From the NCBI RefSeq assembly GCF_029760955.1, contig NZ_CP121682.1, positions 6,448,001 through 6,512,000 on the forward strand: DNA of 64,000 nucleotides. Direction: 5' to 3'. This document shows, piece by piece, positions 47,130-56,197 of the stretch. The stretch's first letter is position 1. Each line of letters starts with the position of its first letter. The notes beneath the pieces are model-generated. The model made no database searches. It was given only the letters and a program-made list of their open reading frames with translations, and was not told the DNA's origin. The position numbers and the translations under genes are program-made. This DNA comes from Streptomyces cathayae. Lineage in GTDB: Bacteria > Actinomycetota > Actinomycetes > Streptomycetales > Streptomycetaceae.

Positions 47130-47960
47130 ATGACCACGACCCTGCGGCCGGCCGAGCCGCTCCAGCGAAATCCCGACGGCACGCGTTCCCGCCGCTACCA
47201 GGTGTGCGTGAACAGCCGTCCCGTCGGGCGCGTACGCCTCGGTACCGAGCCCGTCTCCGGTGGCGCCGTGGCCCGGATCATGAGTCTGCGGATAGAGGAG
47301 CCGGACCGCAGACGCGGCCGGGGCACGGTGGCCGCGCTCGCCGCCGAGGAGATCGCGCGGAGCTGGGGCTGCCGCCGCATCGAGGCGAGCGTCCCCGCCG
47401 ATCCCGGTGCCGACGCAGCCTTCCGCCTCGCCACGGCGCTCGGCTACGTCGTACGCAACTGCGCCATGGAGAAGGTGCTGGGCGACGCCCCGCCCGCCCT
47501 GCCGGAGGGCAGCAGGGCGCGGCCGATGACCGATGCCGAGTACGGCCCGTGGTCCGCCGAGAGCGAGGCGGATTACGCGCGGAGCTGGATCGAGCGCGGC
47601 GTGCCGGAGGCCGAGGCGCGGGCCAAGGCGGCCGGGGACCACGCCGCCCTGCTGCCCGACGGCCTCAGGACCGAGGGCATGCTCCTCAGCGTCCTCGAAC
47701 ACCGGGGCACACCCGTGGGCACACTGTGGCTCGCGGTGCGCGGGGAGCGCGCGTTCGTGTTCGAGGTCGAGACCGGGGCCGTGCACCGCGGCCAGGGACA
47801 CGGACGCTCCCTCATGCGGCTCGCCGAGGCCCAGGCGGTCGCCGCCGGGAAACGGGCGATCGGACTCAACGTCTTCACGGGCAACACCCCGGCGGAGCGG
47901 CTCTACACGTCACTGGGCTACCGGACGACGCGGTACGCGATGTACAAGCACCTGCTGTGA
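47130..47960 (+). CDS. Two-domain GNAT acetyltransferase
   Basis: The protein has 276 residues. The N-terminal GNAT fold shows IMSLRIEEPDRRRGRGTVAA and the C-terminal fold shows AVHRGQGHGRSLMRLAEAQA with LNVFTGNTPAERLYTSLGYR. The second domain has the complete acetyl-CoA loop; the first looks less canonical. Tandem-GNAT proteins of this kind occur as mycothiol synthase and others, but similarity here is too general to name a substrate. Confidence 0.8.
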   Translation: MTTTLRPAEPLQRNPDGTRSRRYQVCVNSRPVGRVRLGTEPVSGGAVARIMSLRIEEPDRRRGRGTVAALAAEEIARSWGCRRIEASVPADPGADAAFRLATALGYVVRNCAMEKVLGDAPPALPEGSRARPMTDAEYGPWSAESEADYARSWIERGVPEAEARAKAAGDHAALLPDGLRTEGMLLSVLEHRGTPVGTLWLAVRGERAFVFEVETGAVHRGQGHGRSLMRLAEAQAVAAGKRAIGLNVFTGNTPAERLYTSLGYRTTRYAMYKHLL

Positions 47961-48018
47961 CGGGGCCACGTGGCAGGTGGGGGCCGGCCCGTGCAGGCCG
48001 GGCGGCCCCGGTCCGTGC

Positions 48019-48537
48019 CTACTGCCCGGCCAGCAGCCGGTCCGTGATCTCCTCGATGCGCTCGCGCAGGCCCTCCTGGCTCTTGCCGCCGTCGAGGCGC
48101 TCGCCGTCGATGACATAGGTCGGGGTGCCGGTCACCCCGATCGCCTTGCCCTCGGCCTGGTCCGCGTCCACGATCAGGATGTGCCGGCCGTCGATCAGCG
48201 CGGTGTCGAACTCCTCGGCGTCCAGTCCGAGTTCCCGGGCGACCTGGACCAGGAAGGGCTCTCCCCCACGGGCCAGCTCCTCGACCCGCCCCAGCACGGC
48301 CTCGACGTACGCCCAGCCCTGCCCCTGTTCGACCGCCTCCTCGACGGCCTGCGCGGCGGCGAAGGCGTGCTTGTGCTTCTCCAGCGGGAAATGCCGCAGC
48401 CGTACTTCCAGGCGGTCGCCGTAGCGGGCACGCAGGGCGCGCAGATCGTCGAGAGCGCCGCGGCAGTCCGGGCACTGCAGCTCGCACCACACGTCGAGGA
48501 CGGGGGCGGCGGTACGGTCGGGGGAGGAGTCACTCAT
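48019..48537 (-). CDS. DsbA-family (thioredoxin fold) oxidoreductase
   Basis: The protein has 172 residues. The active site is CELQCPDCRGALDDLRAL with the C-x2-C pair CPDC. A helical insertion follows, then the cis-Pro loop IGVTGTPTYVIDGE. No signal peptide is seen, so it is cytoplasmic, possibly of the 2-hydroxychromene isomerase/FrnE branch. ATG with GGGGGAGGAG upstream. Confidence 0.85.
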   Translation of the reverse strand: MSDSSPDRTAAPVLDVWCELQCPDCRGALDDLRALRARYGDRLEVRLRHFPLEKHKHAFAAAQAVEEAVEQGQGWAYVEAVLGRVEELARGGEPFLVQVARELGLDAEEFDTALIDGRHILIVDADQAEGKAIGVTGTPTYVIDGERLDGGKSQEGLRERIEEITDRLLAGQ

Positions 48538-48790
48538 GGCCGACAGTCTCCCAGCCCCGCCCCACGGCACCCAATCGGACCTCGGACGATCGTCCGCACC
48601 GGGTCCGACGAGGGGGTACGGCGCACCGGCACCTGGGGAGGAGCCGACCCGGAGATGTCCCTGATCTGCGATCGGAGCGTGGCCCGACGAGGGCCGGAAG
48701 GTGCAGGATGGAAGGGCACGGAGTGCTTGTTGTCACGTATTTGTCGGCACGTGCCCGTCGCCACCGAACCGACCCTGCCTGGAGGACCGG

Positions 48791-49240
48791 ATGATTGCCG
48801 AGACCGTCTGTGCCGCCGTCTCCGCGGCAGGCTTGGGTATCGCGCTGATCACGGCATGGCGCAAGCGCTTCCTCGCCGCGACCCGCATCGCCGCCTACTC
48901 CCTCGTTCCCATCGGCCTGGTGATGACCGGCGTCGTCGAGTGGCTGGCCGGCACCGCCTTCAGTCCCACGGCCTGGGCCGGCTTCGGGCTGCTGGGCCTG
49001 GCCTGGGTGCTGTTCATGACCACGCGGGCGGTGGAGCGCCGTCGCGGCGGCACCCGCGAGGAGCGGAAGGGACGCAAGGAGCGCCGCTCGGCCGGGGCGG
49101 CCGCGCAGCCCGGGGCGGTGGCCCCGAAGGCCTCGGCGCCCTCGCTGGGCCAGGGTTCCCACCCGGCGTCCCGGCCCGCGGCCGGGGGCGACGACGACTT
49201 CAGCGACATCGAGGCGATCCTCAAGAAGCACGGCATATGA
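48791..49240 (+). CDS. Small membrane protein with charged C-terminal tail
   Basis: The protein has 149 residues. Three hydrophobic segments lie near 5-20, 32-52 and 60-78. A basic region RRRGGTREERKGRKERRS and an Ala/Pro-rich linker follow, ending DDFSDIEAILKKHGI. The acidic-amphipathic last helix looks like a protein-binding peptide. The ATG has GGAGG close by. The function is unknown; it seems a conserved Streptomyces protein. Confidence 0.7.
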   Translation: MIAETVCAAVSAAGLGIALITAWRKRFLAATRIAAYSLVPIGLVMTGVVEWLAGTAFSPTAWAGFGLLGLAWVLFMTTRAVERRRGGTREERKGRKERRSAGAAAQPGAVAPKASAPSLGQGSHPASRPAAGGDDDFSDIEAILKKHGI

Positions 49241-49431
49241 AGGTGCCGCTCCGCAGGTGAGAGGAGCGCCGCGGGCCGGACCGGGGGAAACGGCTGAAAC
49301 GTCACAGCCGGTCCCGGAACGCCCGTAAGCGATCACGATCCGGGCCGTAGGTCACGGAATCGGTGAACTCGCGTTCACTCCCTGAGTGGTGATCGCGTCG
49401 GGCGCTTCCGATGCGCCATGATCGCCGCGAG

Positions 49432-49584
49432 ATGCTGGACACGACACAGAGCGAGGCCGCGCCGCCGCAGGAAGAGCCGCGCGGATGCCTCTTCGCCCTT
49501 TCCCAGCCACCGCTGATGATCTTCCTTGCGGTGATCGGGTGTCTGCTGCTCACGGCTGCCCTGCACGACCTGCTGTGGCTGTGA
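49432..49584 (+). CDS. Very small single-helix membrane protein (50 residues)
   Basis: It starts MLDTTQSEAAPPQEEPRGCL. One helix (PPLMIFLAVIGCLLLTAALH) runs almost to the C-terminus, giving a tail-anchored topology. Cysteines at 19 and within the helix could be modified. The frame ends TGG CTG TGA. A GAGATG context supplies a weak ribosome-binding site. Confidence 0.55.
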   Translation: MLDTTQSEAAPPQEEPRGCLFALSQPPLMIFLAVIGCLLLTAALHDLLWL

Positions 49585-49732
49585 GCCGTACCCGCGGTAC
49601 CCGGCGCCACCCGTCGGGACCGCGTCGGCACGGCATCGATTCCCTTCCCGTCCCCCCACCGGGCCTGCCGGCTTCAACAGGCTCACCCGTGTCCGGGCCC
49701 GCTGTGTCCGCCCGGTCCGGGGAGCCCGGCGG

Positions 49733-50293
49733 TCAGCCCGCCGCCTCCTTGCGCCGCGCGCGGTACGCGGCGACGTGCAGGCGGTTGCCGCAGGTGCGGC
49801 TGTCGCAGTAGCGGCGCGAACGGTTGCGGGAGAGGTCGACGAAGGCGTGCCGGCAGTCCGGGGCCTCGCAGCGCCGCAGGCGCTCCCGCTCACCGGCGAC
49901 CACGAAGAAGGCCAGCGCCATTCCGCAGTCCGCGGCCAGGTGGTCGGTGATCGAGGCGCCGGGGGCGAAGTAGTGCACATGCCAGTCGTAGCCGTCGTGA
50001 TCGGTGAGCCGGGGCGTGGTGCCCGCGGCCGCGACCAGTTCGTTGATCAGTTTGGCGGCGGCGCGGGCCTCGGGAGCGGCGAAGACCGCCGCGAACCGTC
50101 CGCGGAGCCTGCGCACCGCCGACAGGTCGAACTCCGTGAGTACCCCGACCTCGCTGACCTGGTGCGAGTGCACGAAGCTCTCGAGCGCCGCGACGTCCGG
50201 AAGTCCGTCCGGTGCCGAGTCGTCCTCCGGTGCGGTGTTCACCAGATCCACCACGGTGTCCAGCGCGCACCGGGTGTCGTGGGTGATCAGCAC
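49733..50293 (-). CDS. CGNR zinc-finger (ABATE domain) transcriptional regulator
   Basis: The protein has 186 residues from GTG with GGAG six bases upstream. The N-terminal ABATE domain contains ALDTVVDLVNTAP. The C-terminal CGNR zinc finger is RRCEAPDCRHAFVDLSRN followed by YCDSRTCGNRLHVAAYRAR, with Cys pairs and the CGNR box. Proteins of this family act as stress-linked DNA-binding regulators. The neighbouring target is unclear. Confidence 0.88.
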   Translation of the reverse strand: MLITHDTRCALDTVVDLVNTAPEDDSAPDGLPDVAALESFVHSHQVSEVGVLTEFDLSAVRRLRGRFAAVFAAPEARAAAKLINELVAAAGTTPRLTDHDGYDWHVHYFAPGASITDHLAADCGMALAFFVVAGERERLRRCEAPDCRHAFVDLSRNRSRRYCDSRTCGNRLHVAAYRARRKEAAG

Positions 50294-50579
50294 GATTCGC
50301 TCCCTGGCCTGAGGGTCGGGCGGGCGCCCGCCGATGCTGGCCGATGGTAGTGGCTCCCGCGACCCCCGACCGCTGTCCGGCCCGCACATGGCTTCGAAAG
50401 GCGCCGCGGGAAAGCCGGTCAGGGCTCCCGGTCACCCGCTCGGCCGGGACGTGGGCGCAACACAACGGCGCCGCCCGCGGTGCCCCGCGGTGTCGGCGCC
50501 GGTGTGTGCCGTCGCACGGCTGTCAGGGCCCGCGCCGTCTCCCCGAGTCGACGGCGTCGGGCGGTTCGGTGAACCCTCC

Positions 50580-50993
50580 CTAGCTTTCCGCCAGGATGTG
50601 GGAGAGCTCCTGATCGAGATCGAAGTGCCGGTGTTCCGTGCCGGGAGGCACGGCGGCGTCCGTGCGCCTCAGGAAGGACTCCAGAGCCCGCGCCGGGGCC
50701 TCGAGCAAGGCCTCCCCCTCCGGGGAGCTCAGGGCGATACAGACGACGCCCTGACCATGACTGCGCGATGGCCAGACGCGGACGTCGCCGGTGCCCGTGG
50801 GGCGGTGAAGTCCCTCGGCGAGGAGGTCGCGGGCGAACACCCACTCGACGGTCTCCTCGGCTCCGGTGTGAAAAGTGGCGTGCACGGCGTAGGGGTCGGC
50901 CGTGTCGTACCGCAGGCCTGCGGGGACAGGCAGGGAGGACTCGCTCGACACAACGAGGCGCAGGTGCAGCTCGCAGCTGACCGTGGTGTTCAT
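50580..50993 (-). CDS. ssgB: Sporulation-specific cell division protein SsgB
   Basis: The protein has 137 residues, the exact length known for SsgB. The sequence MNTTVSCELHLRLVVSSESS and TADPYAVHATFHTGAEETVEW is that of the SsgA-like family and matches SsgB closely. In Streptomyces SsgB with SsgA positions FtsZ rings at sporulation septa. ATG is used; an upstream GTG-like extension lacks a ribosome-binding site. Its presence supports a sporulating actinomycete. Confidence 0.95.
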   Translation of the reverse strand: MNTTVSCELHLRLVVSSESSLPVPAGLRYDTADPYAVHATFHTGAEETVEWVFARDLLAEGLHRPTGTGDVRVWPSRSHGQGVVCIALSSPEGEALLEAPARALESFLRRTDAAVPPGTEHRHFDLDQELSHILAES

Positions 50994-51184
50994 AAGCGCC
51001 AGGGCCTTTCGCTCAGTGTGCGCTCGGGGATTCGCACGTCGGCGAAATCGACATGCCACCTACGGTGCCGTTGTAAACCCCTCTGGGGGTTTTGCATCGG
51101 TATACGTAACTCAACCGGCCGAGAGGTCGTTCGCCCGGTGCGCCCGTTCCGGTGACCGGATCGGCTCCGGTAGTGTTCGGCGGT

Positions 51185-51646
51185 ATGAACACGGGGAGTG
51201 ACTCACCCGGCGAGGCGGCCATGACGGCGGATCGGGCGGGGACGGACGGGGCGGACCAGGTGAAGGACGAGCGTGCGCTGGGCTCGCGGGCGCCGGCGTT
51301 CGTCCAGGCGCGGCGCGCCCTGCACGTGAGCTGGCAGGTCGGCGTCTTCATCGTGGGACTCGCGGTGGTGGCGGCCGGTGCCGCCATGCTGGTGCTGCCC
51401 GGACCGGGGTGGGTGGTGATCTTCGCCGGCATGGCGATCTGGGCGACGGAGTTCGTCTGGGCCCAGCTGGTGCTCCGGTGGACCAAGCGCAAGGTCACCG
51501 AGGCGGCGCAGCGCGCCCTCGATCCACGGGTGCGGCGCCGGAACATCATCCTGACCTCGATCGGCCTGGTGATCGCGGCCGCGTTGACCGGGGCCTATCT
51601 GTGGAAGTTCGGCCTTGCGCTGCCCTGGGAGATCGAGAACCAGTGA
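51185..51646 (+). CDS. PGPGW-motif transmembrane protein (TIGR02611-like)
   Basis: The protein has 153 residues. Two helices near 60-85 and 85-105 flank AAMLVLPGPGWVVIFAG, the PGPGW signature. A basic segment RWTKRKVTEAAQRALDPRVRRRN precedes a third helix. The N-terminal 45 residues are charged. The role is unknown; such proteins are common in actinobacteria. A tRNA gene follows 78 bases later. Confidence 0.78.
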   Translation: MNTGSDSPGEAAMTADRAGTDGADQVKDERALGSRAPAFVQARRALHVSWQVGVFIVGLAVVAAGAAMLVLPGPGWVVIFAGMAIWATEFVWAQLVLRWTKRKVTEAAQRALDPRVRRRNIILTSIGLVIAAALTGAYLWKFGLALPWEIENQ

Positions 51647-51724
51647 GCCGGGACGGGGTGCGGCGACCGGCCCCCCGACCGTCACGGGCACTGGCTGACA
51701 TGGGGTAATGTTCTTCCTGCGTCC

Positions 51725-51796
51725 GGGCGATTAGCTCAGTGGGAGAGCGCTTCGTTCACACCGAAGAGGTCACTGGTTCGAACCCAGTATCGCCCA
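51725..51796 (+). tRNA. tRNA-Val(CAC), copy 1
   Basis: Acceptor GGGCGAT/ATCGCCC, anticodon stem CTTCG/CGAAG with loop TTCACAC, T-arm ACTGG-TTCGAAC-CCAGT, discriminator A. Identical to the copy at 59475. Confidence 0.96.
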
Positions 51797-51802
51797 CCGG
51801 AT

Positions 51803-51847
51803 CGCGGTACGGCCCGGCTCGCCATCGGTGAGCCGGGCCGTACCGCG
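51803..51847 (+). terminator. Terminator after tRNA-Val copy 1
   Basis: CGCGGTACGGCCCGGCTC pairs perfectly over 18 bp with GAGCCGGGCCGTACCGCG around GCCATCGGT, starting seven bases after the tRNA, and TTT follows. Confidence 0.8.
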
Positions 51848-52109
51848 TTTGCGCGGGGCGGCGCGAACGCCCCGTCCGTGTCCGCTGCGTTATCCGTGGT
51901 GACGGTGTCGTCGGTGGTGCCGGTGTTGCCGGTGTCGCCCTTCATTCAACCGTGACCTTCCCGGGTCCGTGTCCCGGTGGGCCTTCCGGTGTTCGGTCCG
52001 TCGGTCACACCTCCGCAGACCTGGCTTTTTCCACCCCCGCCCGCGGGGGAGCGAAGGGTCGTCGCCGGCCGCGCCCGATCACCGCGCCCGGCAATTCCTG
52101 TCCGAATCA
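51848..52109. other. Intergenic region before the sugar operon promoter
   Basis: No gene is supported between the tRNA terminator and the operon promoter. Minus-strand open frames here are antisense of the tRNA and its flank. Confidence 0.4.
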
Positions 52110-52138
52110 TTGACGCGCCCGTGGGCCCTCCGTACCTT
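52110..52138 (+). promoter_or_regulatory. Promoter of the carbohydrate ABC operon
   Basis: TTGACG and TACCTT are separated by 17 bases. It lies 64 bases before the binding-protein start, and the predicted RNA start falls against the operator below. Confidence 0.6.
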
Positions 52139-52146
52139 GTGCCAGC

Positions 52147-52169
52147 AAGCGCTTACTTGAAACGATTCA
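52147..52169 (+). promoter_or_regulatory. LacI-family-type operator
   Basis: AAGCGCTT, a perfect palindrome, is followed four bases on by TGAAACGATTCA, a near-palindrome like the CG-centred operators of LacI-family sugar repressors. Position just downstream of the promoter suits repression relieved by the sugar. No LacI gene is in the window. Confidence 0.55.
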
Positions 52170-52201
52170 TGAGGCGGACGCGACGTCGCGGGGAGACTCG
52201 T

Positions 52202-53524
52202 ATGCGGCAGGGCGAGAACGGCGAGACCACGGAGAAGCGGGTCGGGGGGCGGGTCGGGAGGCGGACGGTCCTCAAGGCTGCGGGTGCCTCGCTGGCCGTC
52301 GCGGGGCTGGGTGCCACCGCCACCGCCTGCGGTGGCGGCAGCGACTCGGGAGACGGGACGGTGACGCTCCGTTACTCGTGGTGGGGTGCCGAGGACCGGG
52401 CCGAGCGCATCAACAGGACCATCGCGCTTTTCGAGAAGAAACACCCGAAGATCAAGATCAAGACCGACTTCCAGCCGTACACCGACTTCTGGAAGAAGTT
52501 CAACACGCAGGCCTCCGGGGGGAATCCACCGGACGTGTTCCAGAATGCCATTGGATTTCTGCGTAAATACGACGCGAAGAACGTTCTGCTCGACCTCAGC
52601 GGGCAGGTCGAGGCCGGCCACCTCTCCATGGAGGGATTCCGGGCGGGCCTGGAGAAGTTCGGTGAGATCGACGGCAAGCTCCTCGGCGTGCCCGTGGGCT
52701 CGAACTCGATGGCCCTGGTCATCGACAAGCCCGTCTTCGCCCGGGCCGGTGTCACAGCCGAACAGGGCTGGACCTGGGACGACTTCGACGAGGCGATGGC
52801 GAGGATCCGGGACAGGGCCGGGCGGGCCGGGGACAGCGGCATGTACGGGGTCATGTACCTCTACGACCTGTATCTGCGGCAGAACGGCAAGGCGTTCTTC
52901 ACCGAGGACGGTCTGGGATTCACCGAGGCGGATCTCACCCGGTGGTGGACCAAGGCCGAGAAGGGCGTCAGGTCCGGCCTGTTCGCCGATCCGAGGAAGG
53001 CCGCCCAGATCAAACCCAAGTCGGCGCTCTCCGGCGAACTCGCCGGATCCGAGTTCACCTGGGACAACTTCACCGTCCGCTACACCTCCGAGGGCAAGAG
53101 CGAGTACGGTCTCGCGCCCGTCCCGACCACGGACGGCAAGAAGACCGGCCAGTACCTCGGCTCCCTGATGCTGAGCGCCTCCAAGCGCACCCGGCACCCC
53201 GAGGAGGTCGCCCGGTTCATCGACTTCATGGTGCACGATCCCGAGGTCGCCAAGATCATGGGATACGACCGCGGTGTGCCCGCCACGCAGGCGCAGTACG
53301 ACGCGTACCGGCCGACCGACCCGGTCAACAAGGCGATCGCCGCCTACGAGGAGTCCCTCGTCGACGCGGGTGTCCTGGAGCCCATCACCCCGCATCCGAA
53401 CGGCGCCGACATCTGCGAGGCCGCGTTCCTGCGCATCGCGGAGGAACTGGGCCTGGGCAAGCGCTCCGTGGCGGACGCCGTCAAGCAGTTCTTCACCGAG
53501 TCGAAGACGGCTCTCGCCGGCTGA
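52202..53524 (+). CDS. Carbohydrate ABC transporter substrate-binding lipoprotein
   Basis: The protein has 440 residues. The signal has R20-R21 then TVLKAAGASLAVAGLG and the lipobox-like ATAC with C43, so Tat or Sec export and lipidation are likely. The extracellular family-1 binding fold has TLRYSWWGAEDRAERINR, TDFQPYTDFWKKFNTQASGG and LLGVPVGSNSMALVIDK. GGGGAG precedes the ATG. It overlaps the first permease by one base. With the downstream lyase, oligosaccharides of pectin are a reasonable ligand. Confidence 0.9.
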   Translation: MRQGENGETTEKRVGGRVGRRTVLKAAGASLAVAGLGATATACGGGSDSGDGTVTLRYSWWGAEDRAERINRTIALFEKKHPKIKIKTDFQPYTDFWKKFNTQASGGNPPDVFQNAIGFLRKYDAKNVLLDLSGQVEAGHLSMEGFRAGLEKFGEIDGKLLGVPVGSNSMALVIDKPVFARAGVTAEQGWTWDDFDEAMARIRDRAGRAGDSGMYGVMYLYDLYLRQNGKAFFTEDGLGFTEADLTRWWTKAEKGVRSGLFADPRKAAQIKPKSALSGELAGSEFTWDNFTVRYTSEGKSEYGLAPVPTTDGKKTGQYLGSLMLSASKRTRHPEEVARFIDFMVHDPEVAKIMGYDRGVPATQAQYDAYRPTDPVNKAIAAYEESLVDAGVLEPITPHPNGADICEAAFLRIAEELGLGKRSVADAVKQFFTESKTALAG

Positions 53525-54525
53525 TGGGAACCGCCGTGACACACGCCCCTGCGACGGAGGCCCCGGCCCGGGACTCCGAGCCGCGGCACGGTCCGGTGAA
53601 GTCCCCGCGCCCCGCCGCCCTGAAGCGGCGGGGCCGCCGGGAGAACCTGGCCGGCTACCTCTTCATGTCCCCCTGGATCGCCGGGTTCCTGCTGCTGACG
53701 GCAGGCCCGATGATCGCCTCCCTGTACTTCGCGTTCACCGACTACAACCTGTTCGACGCCCCCCGATGGGTCGGCCTGGACAACTTCTCCGAGATGTTCG
53801 CCGACCCGCGCTGGCGCCACTCGGTGCAGGTCACGCTCTGGTACGTGGCCGTCGGTACGCCGATCAAGCTGATCGCCGCGCTCGGGGTGGCGTTGCTGCT
53901 GGCCCAGAAGCGGCGCGGGCAGGCCTTCTACCGGGCCGCCTTCTACGCGCCGTCGCTGATCGGGGCGAGCGTCTCCGTCGCCATCGTGTGGAAGGCGATC
54001 TTCTCCGACGACGCGATCGTCGACCGTACACAGAAGCTCTTCGGCGTCGACGTCGGCGGCTGGACCGGTGACCCGGACCTGATCATCTACAGCCTGGTGG
54101 CGCTCACCGTCTGGCAGTTCGGCGCCCCCATGGTCATCTTCCTGGCCGGTCTGAAGCAGGTGCCGCGCGAGCTGTACGAGGCGGCCGACGTCGACGGGGC
54201 GGGCAGGCTGCGGCAGTTCTGGAACATCACCCTGCCGGTGATCTCCCCGGTGCTCTTCTTCAACGTCCTGCTGGAGACCATCCACTCCTTCCAGATCTTC
54301 AGCTCGGCCTACATCGTCGGCGGCGGTGCCGGAGGCAACGCCTGCGGTCCCGCGGACGGCACGATGGTCTACACCTGTTATCTGTACGTCCAGGGCTTCG
54401 AGAACAGCCGGATGGGCCTGGCCTCCGCCATGGCGTGGATGCTGCTGGTCGGGGTCGCCCTGGTCACCGCGGTGCTGTTCTGGTCCCAGAAACGCTGGGT
54501 GCACTACGAGGAGGGCGGCCGATGA
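53524..54525 (+). CDS. Carbohydrate ABC transporter permease (MalF-like)
   Basis: The protein has 333 residues with six helices. It begins with a Pro/Arg-rich cytoplasmic tail of about 40 residues, then LAGYLFMSPWIAGFLLLTAG. The EAA loop is ELYEAADVDGAGRLRQFWNITLP. It overlaps both neighbours (TGATG at the start, ATGA at the end), showing tight coupling. The ATPase is not encoded here; Streptomyces sugar systems often share the MsiK ATPase. Confidence 0.9.
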   Translation: MGTAVTHAPATEAPARDSEPRHGPVKSPRPAALKRRGRRENLAGYLFMSPWIAGFLLLTAGPMIASLYFAFTDYNLFDAPRWVGLDNFSEMFADPRWRHSVQVTLWYVAVGTPIKLIAALGVALLLAQKRRGQAFYRAAFYAPSLIGASVSVAIVWKAIFSDDAIVDRTQKLFGVDVGGWTGDPDLIIYSLVALTVWQFGAPMVIFLAGLKQVPRELYEAADVDGAGRLRQFWNITLPVISPVLFFNVLLETIHSFQIFSSAYIVGGGAGGNACGPADGTMVYTCYLYVQGFENSRMGLASAMAWMLLVGVALVTAVLFWSQKRWVHYEEGGR

Positions 54526-55454
54526 GCTCCCCCGATCTCTCGACTTCGCTCGATCAGGGGGTGCCCCCCTCGACCACCGACGTCACACCGGTCCGCCCCC
54601 CGCGGACGACGGCCTTCCGGCGCAGGCTGCCCGGCTCACTGGCCTGGCACCTCGGGTCACTGGCGATCCTCGCGGTGATCCTCTACCCGGTGATCTGGGT
54701 CATCGGCGGGTCGTTCAAGAAGAGCGAGGACATCGTCGGCAGCCTGGACCTCTTCCCGGGCGACCCGATCACCTCGAACTACACCAGCCTCGCCGACGGC
54801 ATCGCGGACATCCCCATCTCCACGTTCTTCTTCAACTCGCTCTTCCTCGCGATCGGTTCGGTGATCGGGATCGTGGTGTCCTGCTCGCTGACCGCCTACG
54901 CCTTCGCGAAGATCAGGTTCGCCGGCCGCAATCTGCTCTTCACGCTGATGATCGGCACGCTGCTGCTGCCGTACCACGTGCTGCTCATCCCGCAGTACGT
55001 GCTCTTCCGCAACATGGACATGATCAACACGTACACCCCGCTCCTGCTGGGGAAGTACCTGGCCACGGAGGCGTTCTTCGTCTTCCTGATGGTGCAGTTC
55101 ATGCGCAACCTGCCCAGGGAACTCGACGAGGCGGCACGCCTCGACGGCTGCGGGCACTTCCGCATCTACTGGTCGATCGTGCTCCCGCTGTGCCGTCCCG
55201 CGCTGATCACCAGTGCCATCTTCACCTTCATCAACGCCTGGAACGACTTCATGGGCCCGCTGATCTACCTCAACGAGCCCGGCAAGTACACGGTCTCCCT
55301 CGGCCTGAAGATGTTCGTCGACCAGGAGGCGCTGGCGAACTACGGCGGCATGATCGCCATGTCCCTCGTCGCGCTCCTGCCGGTACTGGCCTTCTTCCTG
55401 GCCTTCCAGCGTTACCTCATCGACGGCATGGCCACGTCCGGCCTGAAGGGCTGA
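54522..55454 (+). CDS. Carbohydrate ABC transporter permease (MalG-like)
   Basis: The protein has 310 residues with six helices. After a polar N-terminus come LGSLAILAVILYPVIWVIGG and the EAA loop ELDEAARLDGCGHFRIYWSI. NAWNDFMGPLIYL is the conserved last-loop motif of MalG-type subunits. It pairs with the preceding permease. Confidence 0.9.
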   Translation: MSSPDLSTSLDQGVPPSTTDVTPVRPPRTTAFRRRLPGSLAWHLGSLAILAVILYPVIWVIGGSFKKSEDIVGSLDLFPGDPITSNYTSLADGIADIPISTFFFNSLFLAIGSVIGIVVSCSLTAYAFAKIRFAGRNLLFTLMIGTLLLPYHVLLIPQYVLFRNMDMINTYTPLLLGKYLATEAFFVFLMVQFMRNLPRELDEAARLDGCGHFRIYWSIVLPLCRPALITSAIFTFINAWNDFMGPLIYLNEPGKYTVSLGLKMFVDQEALANYGGMIAMSLVALLPVLAFFLAFQRYLIDGMATSGLKG

Positions 55455-55466
55455 GGTGAACCGGGC

Positions 55467-56081
55467 ATGACTGAACCGCGCATGACCGGGGCGCGGGCCG
55501 AGGGCCTCCGGGAACGCGGCGAGTCGCTGTTCACCGGCCGGTTCGCCCTGTTCGCCGAGTGCCTGCTCACCGGAGTGTGGATCGCGCTGGCCTCGTTGCC
55601 GCTCGTCACCTACCCCGCCGCGTTCGCGGCCGGTGCGCGGCACCTCGGGCGCCGGCTCGCCCACGAGCGCGGCGGGCTGAGGGAGTTCGCGGCCGACTTC
55701 CGGTCGGCGCTGCGCGGCGGGTGGCTCGTCGGACTCGCCGGGTGGGCCGCCCTCGCCGTGGTGTGGGTGGACGTACGGGCCGTACGGGCCGGGCTGCCCG
55801 GTGGTGCGCTCGTGGCCGCCGTCGGAGTGTTCGCCCTGATCGCGGCGGTCGTCGCCGGACTGCGCGCGGCGGCCGAGTGGCGGCCCGGCGCCTCCTGGCG
55901 GTCGCTGCTCGCGCGGGCCGGCCGCCGCACCGTGCTCGACCCGGCCGGTTCCTTCCTGATCGTCGGCGGGCTGGCCGTGGTGGTCTGCTCCGCCTGGTTC
56001 AGCGCGCCGCTCGCGCTCCCCGTGCTGGGGGCCGTCGTGGCGGCGGCCGTCGCCGTGGAGGAGCGCTACCGGCACCGCTGA
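55467..56081 (+). CDS. DUF624 (YesL-like) membrane protein
   Basis: The protein has 204 residues with five hydrophobic segments. FTGRFALFAECLLTGVWIALASLPLVTYPAAF contains the N-terminal helix pattern of DUF624/YesL proteins, which are typically found in sugar ABC operons for plant polysaccharides. It starts 12 bases after the second permease. The role is unknown; YesL is part of the rhamnogalacturonan cluster in Bacillus, which agrees with the next gene. Confidence 0.75.
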   Translation: MTEPRMTGARAEGLRERGESLFTGRFALFAECLLTGVWIALASLPLVTYPAAFAAGARHLGRRLAHERGGLREFAADFRSALRGGWLVGLAGWAALAVVWVDVRAVRAGLPGGALVAAVGVFALIAAVVAGLRAAAEWRPGASWRSLLARAGRRTVLDPAGSFLIVGGLAVVVCSAWFSAPLALPVLGAVVAAAVAVEERYRHR

Positions 56082-56197
56082 CGCGGGCGGTGCCTTTCGT
56101 GCCGGGGCCGACGCCCCGGCGTCGCGCCTCTGCCTGTCATGCCCTTGACATCACGATGCGTCCGCACGGAGACGCATCCGCACGGAAAGGAAAGGCC

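Noticed and set aside
48501..48570. Longer start for the DsbA-like gene
   Set aside because: An upstream in-frame start lacks a ribosome-binding site, while ATG 48537 has a strong one.
51736..51945. Small minus-strand frame overlapping tRNA-Val copy 1
   Set aside because: The frame ends in antisense tRNA sequence, a common false call at tRNA genes.
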